Assembly: GCF_036867195.1 (NCBI RefSeq) | Contig: NZ_JBAJII010000001.1 | Coordinates: 1 to 64,000 of the forward strand | DNA: 64,000 nt | Direction of reading: 5' to 3' | Source: Arthrobacter sp. Soc17.1.1.1 | GTDB lineage: Bacteria; Actinomycetota; Actinomycetes; Actinomycetales; Micrococcaceae | Shown here: piece after piece, positions 47,167 through 56,387 of the stretch | How positions within the stretch are numbered: position 1 is the stretch's first letter | Layout: every line of letters starts with the position of its first letter | The notes under the pieces: model-generated | Told to the model about the DNA's origin: nothing | The model's database searches: none | The model's input: the letters and a program-made list of their open reading frames with translations, nothing else | Position numbers and translations under genes: made by a program

Positions 47167-48005
47167 CACGCGCCCTTCTGCTTGGAGGTGCCGGCCGCCT
47201 TCTTGGCTCCGGCCTTCTTCTCGCGGTTCTTCTCGACGCTGCGGCGCAGGGCCTCCATGAGGTCGAGCACGTTGTCGCCGTCGTCGTCGTCCTTCACCGC
47301 ACCGAAGGTCTCCTCGGTGTCGATCGTGTCGCCCTTCTCGATCTTCGCGTCGATCAGCGTGCGCAGCTGGACCTGGTAGTCGTCGGTGAAGTTCTCGGGG
47401 TCGAAGTCGGTGGAGAAGGAGTCGACCAGCGCCGCGGACATCTGCTTCTCCTTGGCGGAGATGCGCACCTTCTCCTCGAGGGCCGGGAAGGATGCCTCCC
47501 GCACCTCGTCGTCCCACAGCAGCGTCTGGAGCATGAGCACGTCCCCGCGGACACGCAGCGCCGCCAGGCGGCTCTTCTGCCGGAGGGAGAACTGCACGAT
47601 CGCGGTGCGATCCGTCTCCTGGAGCGTGCGCCGCAGCAGGACGTAGGCCTTCGTCGAGGTGCTGTCGGGCTCGAGGTAGTACGCGCGGTCGAACATGACC
47701 GGATCGATCTGGTCGCTCGGCACGAACTCCACCACCTCGATCTCCCGGCTCCTCTCGACCGGCAGGGACGAGAGGTCCTCGTCGGTCAGCACCACCGTGT
47801 GCTCGCCGTCGTCGTACGCCTTGTCGATGTGTTTGAAGTCGACCACCTCGCCGCAGATCTCGCAGCGGCGCTGGTAGCGGATGCGGCCGCCGTCCTCGTC
47901 GTGGACCTGGTGGAGGGGGATGTCGTGGTCCTCGGTGGCGCTGTAGACCTTGACGGGCACGTTGACCAGCCCGAACGCGACCGCTCCCTTCCAGATGGCT
48001 CTCAT
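47166..48005 (-). CDS. ku: Ku protein (bacterial NHEJ end-binding)
   Basis: Homodimeric ring that binds DNA ends and recruits LigD in non-homologous end joining. The 279 residues start with the family opener MRAIWKGAVAFGLVNVPVKV, then YQRRCEICGEVVDFKHIDKAYD and YYLEPDSTSTKAYVLLRRTL. The C-terminus is a Lys/Ala-rich tail after about residue 255. Start ATG 48005. It is divergent from the AHSA1 gene across only 68 bases, and ligD is next on the plus strand, so the repair genes share a neighbourhood. Confidence 0.96.
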   Translation of the reverse strand: MRAIWKGAVAFGLVNVPVKVYSATEDHDIPLHQVHDEDGGRIRYQRRCEICGEVVDFKHIDKAYDDGEHTVVLTDEDLSSLPVERSREIEVVEFVPSDQIDPVMFDRAYYLEPDSTSTKAYVLLRRTLQETDRTAIVQFSLRQKSRLAALRVRGDVLMLQTLLWDDEVREASFPALEEKVRISAKEKQMSAALVDSFSTDFDPENFTDDYQVQLRTLIDAKIEKGDTIDTEETFGAVKDDDDGDNVLDLMEALRRSVEKNREKKAGAKKAAGTSKQKGA

Positions 48006-48073
48006 GGGTCAAGTCAACACCAAGCAGGCTTAGTGGGCCAGAGGGTGCCACCCGCCCGCCCTAGACTTGGGAG

Positions 48074-48580
48074 GTGACCTCCGAGACCGTAGAGCCCATC
48101 GTCAGCAAGACCACCAGCGACGACGGCGCCACCGTGCTGCGCCTGGAATTCCAGTTCGCATTCCCGCCGACCGTGCTGTGGAAGCACCTGACGGAGGCCG
48201 AGAAGCTGAAGTACTGGTTCCCCTGCGAGATGGAGTTCGAGCCGCGCGCAGGGGAGGAGATCCTGTTCCGGTACGCCGACCAGAAGCCCCTGCGCGGCGA
48301 GGTGCTGGAGGCCGAGCGGCCCACGGTGCTCGCCTACACGTGGGAGCGGGACAGCCTCCGCTGGGAACTCGCCCGGACCGCCGACAACGGCGCGCAGCTC
48401 GTGCTGCTCCTGACCCCGGGCAGCCCGCGGCACTCGGCCACCATGGCCGCCGGCTGGCACCTCACCATCGCCGGGCTCGACGACTTCCTGAACAAGCGCA
48501 GCCTCGGGCAGGACCCGGCGCTGTGGGACGTCTACGTGGCCCGGTACCGCGAGCAGTTCGAGGACCCGGACCAGGGCTAG
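48074..48580 (+). CDS. SRPBCC / AHSA1-like protein
   Basis: Single-domain START-like protein of the AHSA1 type (activator of Hsp90 ATPase-like or polyketide-cyclase-like), 168 residues. The AHSA1 pattern is clear: LRLEFQFAFPPTVLWKHLTE, LKYWFPCEMEFEPRAGEEIL, VLAYTWERDSLRWELAR and the C-terminal GWHLTIAGLDDFL. GTG start at 48074. It lies 75 bases before the chosen ligD start and in the same direction. Ligand and role are unknown. Confidence 0.83.
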   Translation: MTSETVEPIVSKTTSDDGATVLRLEFQFAFPPTVLWKHLTEAEKLKYWFPCEMEFEPRAGEEILFRYADQKPLRGEVLEAERPTVLAYTWERDSLRWELARTADNGAQLVLLLTPGSPRHSATMAAGWHLTIAGLDDFLNKRSLGQDPALWDVYVARYREQFEDPDQG

Positions 48581-48655
48581 GGGCCCGGCGGGCGCCGTCG
48601 GGTGCCCGCCGATTGGTACTGGACCGCCCCCGGGCCCGCGGTCGAGACTGGGGGC

Positions 48656-51199
48656 ATGGCTCCTCCGCGCACGGCCCGGCAGCAGACCGTCACCGTGGAC
48701 GGACGCACGCTGCGTCTCTCCAATCTCGACAAGGTGCTCTACCCGGTCACGGGTACCACCAAGGCGGACGTTCTCGCCTACTACGCCGCCGTCGCGCCGC
48801 ATCTCATCCGGCACGCGCAGCACCGGCCCGTCACCCGGAAGCGCTGGGTCCACGGCGTCGGGACCCCCGAGGCGCCCGGCGAGATGTTCTTCCAGAAGAA
48901 CATCGACGACAACGCTCCCGCCTGGGTGCCGCGCCGCGCGATCCAGCACAAGGACCACACGAACGTCTACCCCCTGGTGGAGGACCTCGCAACACTCACC
49001 TGGCTGGGGCAGATCGCCGCGCTCGAGGTCCACGTGCCGCAGTGGCGTTTCACCGCGGACGGCGGCCGGGGCAACCCTGACCGCCTCGTCCTGGACCTCG
49101 ACCCCGGGACGGATGCGGGCCTGGCAGAATGCGCGGCCGTGGCGCGGCTCGCGCGGCCGATCCTGCAGGGCATGGGCCTCGAGCCGTTCCCCGTGACCAG
49201 CGGGGCCAAAGGGATCCACCTCTACTGCGCCCTGGACGGCCGGCAGACCTCGGAGCAGGTGTCCGCCGTCGCGCGTGAACTCGCCCGGGCCCTCGAGGCC
49301 GACCATCCCGACCTCGCCGTCAGCGACATGAAGAAGGCGCTGCGTCCCGGCCGGGTGCTCGTCGACTGGAGCCAGAACAACGCGAACAAGACCACCGTGA
49401 GCCCCTACTCGCTCCGCGGGCGCTTCGAGCCCACCGTCGCCGCTCCACGGGCGTGGGAGGAGCTCGACGGCGAGGACCTGCGGCAACTGGACCACGCGGA
49501 GGTGGTGCAGCGCCTCCAGGAGTCCGGCGACCTCCTCGCCCCGGCGACCCCGCCCCCTCCACCCCCCACGACGGACGGCGGGCAGGTTCCCGGAGGCGCC
49601 GCAGCTGCGCCGTCGGACCGCCTGTCCACCTACCGCGCCATGCGGGACGCCGCGAAGACGCCCGAGCCCGTCCCCGATGCGGTGGGCCCTGCAGGAGGCA
49701 CCAGCTTCGTGATCCAGGAGCACCACGCACGCCGCCTCCACTACGACTTCCGCCTGGAGCACGATGGCGTCCTCGTCTCGTGGGCCCTTCCGAAGGGACC
49801 GCCGCTGACGCCGAGCAGGAACCACCTGGCCGTCCAGACGGAGGACCATCCGCTGGACTACGGCTCGTTCGAAGGAACTATTCCTGACGGGGAATACGGT
49901 GCCGGCGAGGTGACCATCTGGGATGCCGGGACGTACGAGCTGGAGAAGTGGCGCGAGGGCAAGGAGGTCATCTGCACGCTCCATGGGCGGGCGGACGGCG
50001 GCCTGGCCAGGGGTGGGACGGCGATCCGCCGCTACGCGCTCATCAACACGGGCGGCGGATCGAACGGCAAGAGCAACTGGCTGATCCACCTCATGAAGGA
50101 CCAGCCCGCGGAGGCGCAGCAGAACGGGGGCGACACCGGGGACACCGGGGACACCGGTGCGCCGGCGTCCCCGGCCACGGGAGCCCGCGAGACACGGAGG
50201 ACGCAGCAGGCGCCGGTTCCCGCCCGGCCCGGACCGGTGGTCCTGCGGCCCATGATGGCCACCCTCGGTTCCGAGGAGGCCATCCCCGACCCCGACGCCT
50301 GGTCCTACGAGATGAAGTGGGACGGGGTGCGCTGCATCGCCGTGGTCAGGGACGGTGCGGTGACCCTGACCAGCCGCAACGGCATCGACACCACGCCCGT
50401 CTACCCGGAGCTGCAGGACCTCGGGGACCTCGTCCATGCCGGGAGCGCCGTGCTCGACGGCGAGATCGTAGCCCTCGACCGCCGCGGCCGCCCGGACTTC
50501 GGCCTGCTCCAGACGCGGATGAAGCTCACGCACCGGGCCGAGATCGACGCCGCCCGCGAGGTGACGCCCGTGCGCCTCATGCTCTTCGACCTGCTCGAGC
50601 TCGACGGCACCGACCTGACCGGGCTGGAGTACCGCCAGCGGCGCGAGCTGCTCGAGAGGGCCGTGGATCCCGCGGAGGACGGTCACGTGCAGGTGCCCCC
50701 GGCCCTCGATGCGACCCTCCGGGAAGCCGTCGAGGCGAGCCGGCAGCTGGGGCTGGAGGGGATCATGGCCAAGCGCGTCACGAGCGACTACCAACCCGGC
50801 GCGCGCTCGTCGTCGTGGGTGAAGATCAAGCACCTGCGCACGCAGGAGGTCGTGGTGGTGGGCTGGCGGCCGGGCAAAGGGACCCGCGCCTCGAAGGTGG
50901 GGTCGCTGCTCGTGGCCGTGCCCGACGGCGTGGACCTGCGCTATGTGGGCCGCGTGGGCTCCGGCCTGACGGAGCGGGATCTCGCGGAGGTCGGCGCCCG
51001 CCTGAAGAAGCTGGGCCGGAAGACCGCGCCACTCGCCGACGTGCCCGGGATCGACGCGTCGGACGCGCACTGGGTCCGGCCCGCCCTCGTGGGCGAGGTC
51101 CAGTACAGCGAACACACCGGTACAGGCCGCCTGCGGCATCCCGTCTGGCGGGGCTGGCGGCCGGACAAGACGCCGTCCGACGTCGTCGTCGAACTCTGA
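48656..51199 (+). CDS. ligD: ATP-dependent DNA ligase LigD (POL-PE-LIG)
   Basis: Multifunctional NHEJ enzyme. With the ATG at 48656 it has 847 residues: primase-polymerase domain about 10-300 (RLVLDLDPGTDAG catalytic Asp pair), 3'-phosphoesterase about 351-480 (FVIQEHHARRLHYDFRLEHD with the catalytic His-rich block), and ligase from about 535 (Lys554 in YEMKWDGVR is the adenylated Lys; VKIKHLRTQEV closes it). The order POL-PE-LIG is the mycobacterial one. A GTG 54 bases earlier is in frame but adds no conserved sequence. A Gly/Asp/Thr low-complexity linker near 490-530 separates PE and LIG. Partner of Ku. Confidence 0.95.
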   Translation: MAPPRTARQQTVTVDGRTLRLSNLDKVLYPVTGTTKADVLAYYAAVAPHLIRHAQHRPVTRKRWVHGVGTPEAPGEMFFQKNIDDNAPAWVPRRAIQHKDHTNVYPLVEDLATLTWLGQIAALEVHVPQWRFTADGGRGNPDRLVLDLDPGTDAGLAECAAVARLARPILQGMGLEPFPVTSGAKGIHLYCALDGRQTSEQVSAVARELARALEADHPDLAVSDMKKALRPGRVLVDWSQNNANKTTVSPYSLRGRFEPTVAAPRAWEELDGEDLRQLDHAEVVQRLQESGDLLAPATPPPPPPTTDGGQVPGGAAAAPSDRLSTYRAMRDAAKTPEPVPDAVGPAGGTSFVIQEHHARRLHYDFRLEHDGVLVSWALPKGPPLTPSRNHLAVQTEDHPLDYGSFEGTIPDGEYGAGEVTIWDAGTYELEKWREGKEVICTLHGRADGGLARGGTAIRRYALINTGGGSNGKSNWLIHLMKDQPAEAQQNGGDTGDTGDTGAPASPATGARETRRTQQAPVPARPGPVVLRPMMATLGSEEAIPDPDAWSYEMKWDGVRCIAVVRDGAVTLTSRNGIDTTPVYPELQDLGDLVHAGSAVLDGEIVALDRRGRPDFGLLQTRMKLTHRAEIDAAREVTPVRLMLFDLLELDGTDLTGLEYRQRRELLERAVDPAEDGHVQVPPALDATLREAVEASRQLGLEGIMAKRVTSDYQPGARSSSWVKIKHLRTQEVVVVGWRPGKGTRASKVGSLLVAVPDGVDLRYVGRVGSGLTERDLAEVGARLKKLGRKTAPLADVPGIDASDAHWVRPALVGEVQYSEHTGTGRLRHPVWRGWRPDKTPSDVVVEL

Positions 51200-51261
51200 C
51201 TCCGCACGCACGATCCGCACGCACTCGGAAGCATCACCTGAATATTACCTAGGAGGCATAC

Positions 51262-53646
51262 ATGAGCGGTCTCGATGTCCAGGGCCTGGACGCGTGGTGG
51301 CGGGCAGCCAACTACGTCTCCGTCGGCCAGATCTACCTGCGGGACAACGCGCTGCTGACGCGCCCGCTCGCCGGTGAGGACGTGAAGGCGCGGCTGCTCG
51401 GGCACTGGGGCACCACGCCCGGGCTGAACTTCGTCTACACCCACCTGAACCGCGTGATCGCCGAGCGCGCGCAGGAGATGCTGTTCATCGCGGGTCCCGG
51501 CCACGGCGGACCCGCGGTGGTGGCCAACGCCTGGCTCGAAGGGACGTACTCCGAGGTCTACAGCAGCATCGGCACGGACGGTGCAGGGCTCAACGCCCTG
51601 TTCCGGCAGTTCAGCTACCCCGGCGGCATCCCGTCGCATGCCGCTCCCGAATCCCCCGGGTCCATCCACGAGGGCGGTGAACTGGGATACGCGCTCATGC
51701 ACGCCTACGGGGCCGTCTTCGACAACCCCGACCTCGTCGCGGTCGCGGTGGTGGGCGACGGCGAGGCGGAGACCGGACCGCTGGCCACGAGCTGGCACTC
51801 GCACAGCTTCGTGAACCCGGCGGTCGACGGCGCCGTACTGCCCATCCTGCACCTCAACGGCTACAAGATCGCCAACCCGACCGTCCTGGCCCGCATGCCC
51901 GAGGAGCAGCTCCGACAGCTGATGTACGGATACGGGTACGAGCCGCACTTCGTCACGGTGACCGACCCGTCCGCCACGGAGGCCGCGCACCGGGACTTCG
52001 CCGCCGTCCTCGACGCCTGCATCGACGACATCCACGCCATCCAGGACACGGCCCGCACCTCCCCGGCCGGGACCGATGCGGGCGCGGCCCGGTGGCCCAT
52101 GATCGTGCTGCGGTCGCCGAAGGGCTGGACCGGCCCGGCAGTGGTCGACGGGAATCCCGTGGAGGGGACCTGGCGCTCCCACCAGGTGCCGCTCACGGAG
52201 ATCCACAGCAACGAGGAGCACCTGCACCAGCTCGAGGACTGGATGCGGTCCTACGATCCGGGGTCGCTCTTCACGGAGGCCGGGGAACTGCGACCCGAGA
52301 TCGCCGCGCTCGCCCCGGACGGCGACCTGCGGATGAGCGCCACGCCCTACGCCAACGGTGGCCGGCTCCTCCGCGACCTCGTGCTGCCCTCCTACGCCGA
52401 CCACGCCGTGGAGGTGTCGCATCCGGGCACGGAGAAGGTGAGCCCGATGATCACCGTGGGCGGCTACCTCCGCGACGTCATCGAGCGCAACCCGCACAAC
52501 TTCCGCCTGTTCGGTCCGGACGAGACGGCGTCGAACCGCCTCTCGGCCGTGTACGAGGTGACGGACAAGGTCTGGCAGCCGCGCCTCGAGGACGTCGACG
52601 AGCACCTCGCGCGGGCCGGCCGGGTCATGGAGGTGCTGAGCGAACACCTGTGCCAGGGATGGCTCGAGGGCTACCTGCTGACGGGACGCCATGGGGTGTT
52701 CAACTGCTACGAGGCGTTCGTGCACATCGTCGACTCGATGTTCAACCAGTTCGCGAAGTGGCTGAAGGTGCACCGCACCCTGCCGTGGCGGCAGCCCATC
52801 GCCTCGTTCAACTACATGCTCTCCAGCCACGTCTGGCAGCAGGACCACAACGGCTTCTCCCACCAGGACCCCGGCTTCATCGACCACGTGATGAACAAGA
52901 AGGCGGACATCATCCGCGTCTACCTGCCGCCGGACGCGAACACGATGCTCGCGGTGACCCGGCACTGCATGACGACCCGGGACACCGTCAACGTGATCGT
53001 CACGGGCAAGCAGCCGACCCCGACCTGGCTCGGCCCCGAGGAGGCGCTGCTGCACGTCACCCGCGGCATCGGCATCCTCGACTTCGCCGGTTCCGAGGAG
53101 TCCGGCGTGGAGCCCGACGTCGTCCTGGGCTGCGCGGGTGACGTGCCCACACTCGAGGCCGTGGCCGCCGCGGGACTGCTGAAGGCGGCCATCCCCGGGC
53201 TGAAGATCCGCGTGGTCAACGTCGTGGACCTCATGCGCCTGCAGGACAGCTCCGAGCACCCGCACGGACTGTCCACCCGGGACTTCGACACGCTGTTCAC
53301 GACGTCGAAGCCCGTGGTCTTCGCGTACCACGGCTATCCGTGGCTCATCCACCGGCTGACCTACCGGCGCACCAACCACGCGAACCTGCACGTGCGCGGG
53401 TACAAGGAGGAAGGGACCACCACCACGCCGTTCGACATGGCGATGCTGAACCAGATCGACCGGTTCCAGCTGGCCATGGACGTGATCGACCGCGTGCCGG
53501 CCCTCGGCGCCACCCAGGCCCGGTTCCGGCAGGACCTCCAGGACCAGCGGCAGCGCGCCTGGCAGTACACGCGCGACGCCGGGAAGGACCTCGGGTCCAT
53601 CACGGGATGGACCCTCGACGAGTCCTCACCCGACGACGCCACGTAA
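51262..53646 (+). CDS. xfp: Phosphoketolase (xylulose-5-P/fructose-6-P)
   Basis: Thiamine-diphosphate enzyme that cleaves xylulose 5-phosphate (and often fructose 6-phosphate) with phosphate to acetyl phosphate. The 794 residues match the family length. Features: [20 protein letters not shown] early, the ThDP motif [36 protein letters not shown], the C-terminal [17 protein letters not shown] and the substrate block [14 protein letters not shown] strong AGGAGG lies seven bases before the ATG. Next downstream, 93 bases later, is the MatC-CoA transferase cluster in the same direction; co-transcription is possible but unproven. Confidence 0.95.
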   Translation: MSGLDVQGLDAWWRAANYVSVGQIYLRDNALLTRPLAGEDVKARLLGHWGTTPGLNFVYTHLNRVIAERAQEMLFIAGPGHGGPAVVANAWLEGTYSEVYSSIGTDGAGLNALFRQFSYPGGIPSHAAPESPGSIHEGGELGYALMHAYGAVFDNPDLVAVAVVGDGEAETGPLATSWHSHSFVNPAVDGAVLPILHLNGYKIANPTVLARMPEEQLRQLMYGYGYEPHFVTVTDPSATEAAHRDFAAVLDACIDDIHAIQDTARTSPAGTDAGAARWPMIVLRSPKGWTGPAVVDGNPVEGTWRSHQVPLTEIHSNEEHLHQLEDWMRSYDPGSLFTEAGELRPEIAALAPDGDLRMSATPYANGGRLLRDLVLPSYADHAVEVSHPGTEKVSPMITVGGYLRDVIERNPHNFRLFGPDETASNRLSAVYEVTDKVWQPRLEDVDEHLARAGRVMEVLSEHLCQGWLEGYLLTGRHGVFNCYEAFVHIVDSMFNQFAKWLKVHRTLPWRQPIASFNYMLSSHVWQQDHNGFSHQDPGFIDHVMNKKADIIRVYLPPDANTMLAVTRHCMTTRDTVNVIVTGKQPTPTWLGPEEALLHVTRGIGILDFAGSEESGVEPDVVLGCAGDVPTLEAVAAAGLLKAAIPGLKIRVVNVVDLMRLQDSSEHPHGLSTRDFDTLFTTSKPVVFAYHGYPWLIHRLTYRRTNHANLHVRGYKEEGTTTTPFDMAMLNQIDRFQLAMDVIDRVPALGATQARFRQDLQDQRQRAWQYTRDAGKDLGSITGWTLDESSPDDAT

Positions 53647-53739
53647 CCCCGTGACGGCCCGGCGGGGGACCGGCCGCCGTCGTGTAGCGTGCAACAGACC
53701 CCACCTGACCACCTGCTCATCGCCCGCCGGAGGATAACG

Positions 53740-55104
53740 ATGTCCGCTCCACTGCTCTCGATCATCATCCTCGCGGCGATGTTCCTGATCGCCACGCTCC
53801 TGCCCATCAACATGGGAGCCCTCGCCTTCGTGGGGGCCTTCCTGCTCGGCGCCGTCGTCCTCGGGATGGACACCGACGACATCATCGCCGAATTCCCCGG
53901 CGGGCTGTTCCTCACGCTCGTGGGGGTGACCTACCTGTTCGCCATCGCGCAGAACAACGGCACCATCGACCTCCTCGTGCAGGGCGCGGTGAAGCTCGTC
54001 CGCAACCGCGTGGCCCTCATCCCGTGGGTCATGTTCCTCATCACGGCCGTCATCACCGCCGTCGGTGCGCTCGGCCCGGCAGCGGTGGCGATCATGGCGC
54101 CCGTGGCGCTCGGCTTCGCGGCCCGCCACAGGATCTCCCCGCTGCTCATGGGCATGATGGTGGTCCACGGCGCGCAGGCCGGCGGCTTCTCGCCCATCGC
54201 CGTGTACGGCGTGATCGTCAACGACATCGTCGGCGAATCGGGCTTCGAGTCGAGCCCGCTGGCCGTCTTCCTCGCCAGCTTCATCTTCAACCTGCTGATC
54301 GCCGTCGTCCTGTTCGTCGTCCTCGGCGGACGCAAGCTCATGTCCTCCCGGATGGGCGAGTTCATCGAGGAGGCCGCCGAGGCCCGCCTCAACGCGAGCC
54401 CCGGCATGCGCCGCGCGGACGTCGCCTACAAGGGCACCGGCAGCGGGACGTACGGACCCCGCGACCCCGCGGGCGACGGCGTGGTGGCCACGAAATCACG
54501 CGAGGACCGCATCTCGCAGCCCGCCACCATCCTCGGCCTGATCGCGCTCGCCGTGATCGCCCTCGGGTTCAAGGTCGACGTCGGATTCGTCGCCATCACG
54601 ATCGCCGTGATCCTCGCGCTCATCTCCCCGAAGGCCCAGAGCGGTGCGGTCAACAAGATCGCCTGGTCCACCGTCCTGCTCATCTGCGGCATGCTGACCT
54701 TCGTCGGGGTGCTGCAGGCCGCGGGAACCATCGAGTACGTGTCCGACGGCGTCGCGAACCTCGGCATGCCGCTGCTCGCCGCGCTGCTCATCTGCTACAT
54801 CGGCGCCGTCGTCTCGGCCTTCGCCTCCTCGACCGCCATCCTCGCCGCCCTCATCCCGCTGGCCATCCCGTTCCTCGAGACCGGGGCCGTGGGAGCCGTC
54901 GGCGTGGTGTGCGCCCTGGCGGTGTCCGCGACGATCGTGGACGTCTCGCCGTTCTCCACGAACGGCGCCCTCGTGCTCGCCAACGCACCCGAGGGTACCG
55001 ACAAGGACCGCTTCTACCGGCAGATCCTCGGGTACGGAGCCATCGTCGTCGTGGCTGGGCCGCTCATCGCATGGCTCGTCCTCGTGGTGCCCGGCTGGCT
55101 CTGA
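53740..55104 (+). CDS. MatC-type dicarboxylate (malonate) carrier
   Basis: Membrane carrier of 454 residues with about 12 helices. The N-terminal half is the recognisable MatC_N pattern: INMGALAFVGAFLLGAVVLG, DDIIAEFPGGLFLTLVGVTY, ALIPWVMFLITAVITAVGA, MGMMVVHGAQAGGFSPIAVY. MatC from Rhizobium trifolii transports malonate. GGAGG at 53729-53733, six bases before the ATG, fixes the start; a frame extending 51 bases earlier is not supported. It is followed 65 bases later by a CoA-transferase and then a fused carboxyltransferase. Substrate is inferred; other C3-C4 dicarboxylates are possible. Confidence 0.85.
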   Translation: MSAPLLSIIILAAMFLIATLLPINMGALAFVGAFLLGAVVLGMDTDDIIAEFPGGLFLTLVGVTYLFAIAQNNGTIDLLVQGAVKLVRNRVALIPWVMFLITAVITAVGALGPAAVAIMAPVALGFAARHRISPLLMGMMVVHGAQAGGFSPIAVYGVIVNDIVGESGFESSPLAVFLASFIFNLLIAVVLFVVLGGRKLMSSRMGEFIEEAAEARLNASPGMRRADVAYKGTGSGTYGPRDPAGDGVVATKSREDRISQPATILGLIALAVIALGFKVDVGFVAITIAVILALISPKAQSGAVNKIAWSTVLLICGMLTFVGVLQAAGTIEYVSDGVANLGMPLLAALLICYIGAVVSAFASSTAILAALIPLAIPFLETGAVGAVGVVCALAVSATIVDVSPFSTNGALVLANAPEGTDKDRFYRQILGYGAIVVVAGPLIAWLVLVVPGWL

Positions 55105-55169
55105 GCCCCCGGCCCCACCCCGCAAGCCCCCCCCGCAAGCACCCCCACAGCACCCCCTTCGGAGGAAGC

Positions 55170-56387
55170 ATGAGCGCCGAACCGACCGCCACCACCACGA
55201 CCCACCGCGGGGGGCCCCTGGCCGGCCGCCTCGTCGTCGACCTCAGCCGGGCGCTCGCCGGGCCGCACGCCGGCATGATGCTCGGGGACCTGGGCGCGCG
55301 GGTGATCAAGGTCGAGACGCCGGGCACGGGCGACGACACGCGCGGGTGGGGGCCGCCGTTCGTTGGTCCCGAGGACGACCGCCAGGCCACCTACTTCCTG
55401 TCCTGCAACAGGAACAAGGAATCCATCGCCCTCGACCTCAAGAGCGACGACGGCAGGAGCGTCCTCACGGAACTGCTGCGCCGCGCGGACGTGGTCGTCG
55501 AGAACTTCCGCCCCGGCGTCCTCGACCGCCTCGGTTTCTCCACCGACGCCATGCTCGAGCTCAACCCGGGCCTCGTCATCCTCTCCATCACCGGGTTCGG
55601 CCACGACGGCCCCGAGGCGACGCGCAGCGGGTACGACCAGATCGTGCAGGGCGAGGCCGGGCTGATGTCCGTCACGGGGCCGGACCCGGACAATCCGCAG
55701 CGCGTCGGGGTGCCCATCGCCGACCTGCTGTCCGGCATGTACGGGGCCTACGGCGCCGTCGCCGCACTGCTGGAGCGGGAACGCACCGGCAGGGGACAGG
55801 TGGTCCGCACCTCCCTGCTGGCCGCGATCATCGGCGTCCACGCGTTCCAGGGCACCCGCACCACCGTCGCGGGGGAGGTGCCGCGCGCGCAGGGCAACCA
55901 CCACCCGTCGATCGCACCCTACGGGCTGTTCAACTGCCGCGGCGGCAAGGTACAGATCAGCGTGGGCAGCGAGCGGCTGTGGTCCACGTTCTCCAGCACG
56001 TTCGGCATCGCTGCCCGCCCCGAGTTCGCGTCCAACGCCGACCGCGTGCGGAACCGGGACCAGCTGATCGGCGTCGTCGAGGACGCGTTCTCGGCCTACG
56101 AGGCGGAACCGCTGCTCGCGAAGCTCAATGAGGCGGGCATCCCCGCGGGCAAGGTACGGACCCTCGACGAGGTCTACGCCTGGGACCAGGTGCACTCGCA
56201 GGGCCTCCTCCTCACCGTGCAGCACCCGGTCCTCGGTGACATCGCCCTGCCCGGGCCGCCGCTGCGGTTCTTCGACGGCGCCGCCGAGACCACTCCGGCC
56301 GGCCATACCGCGCCGCCCCTGCTCGACGGCGACGGCGACGCCATCCGCGCCTGGCTCGCCTCCACCTCCGGCGGACCCAGGGCGTGA
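55170..56387 (+). CDS. CaiB/BaiF-type (class III) CoA-transferase
   Basis: Moves CoA between acids, here likely onto a dicarboxylate. The 405 residues carry the class III pattern: LVVDLSRALAGPHAGMMLGD, ARVIKVETPGTGDDTRGW, FLSCNRNKESIALDLKS, VENFRPGVLDRLG, GFGHDGPEATRSGYD and the catalytic Asp185 in VPIADLLSGMYGAYG. GGAGG four bases upstream supports ATG 55170. The 3' end overlaps the next start as GTGA. In context it may activate malonate or a related dicarboxylate brought in by the carrier. Confidence 0.88.
   Translation: MSAEPTATTTTHRGGPLAGRLVVDLSRALAGPHAGMMLGDLGARVIKVETPGTGDDTRGWGPPFVGPEDDRQATYFLSCNRNKESIALDLKSDDGRSVLTELLRRADVVVENFRPGVLDRLGFSTDAMLELNPGLVILSITGFGHDGPEATRSGYDQIVQGEAGLMSVTGPDPDNPQRVGVPIADLLSGMYGAYGAVAALLERERTGRGQVVRTSLLAAIIGVHAFQGTRTTVAGEVPRAQGNHHPSIAPYGLFNCRGGKVQISVGSERLWSTFSSTFGIAARPEFASNADRVRNRDQLIGVVEDAFSAYEAEPLLAKLNEAGIPAGKVRTLDEVYAWDQVHSQGLLLTVQHPVLGDIALPGPPLRFFDGAAETTPAGHTAPPLLDGDGDAIRAWLASTSGGPRA

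Noticed and set aside
49540..49580. C-rich tract inside ligD considered as a frameshift
   Set aside because: The frame continues through it into intact phosphoesterase and ligase domains; it encodes a Pro-rich linker.
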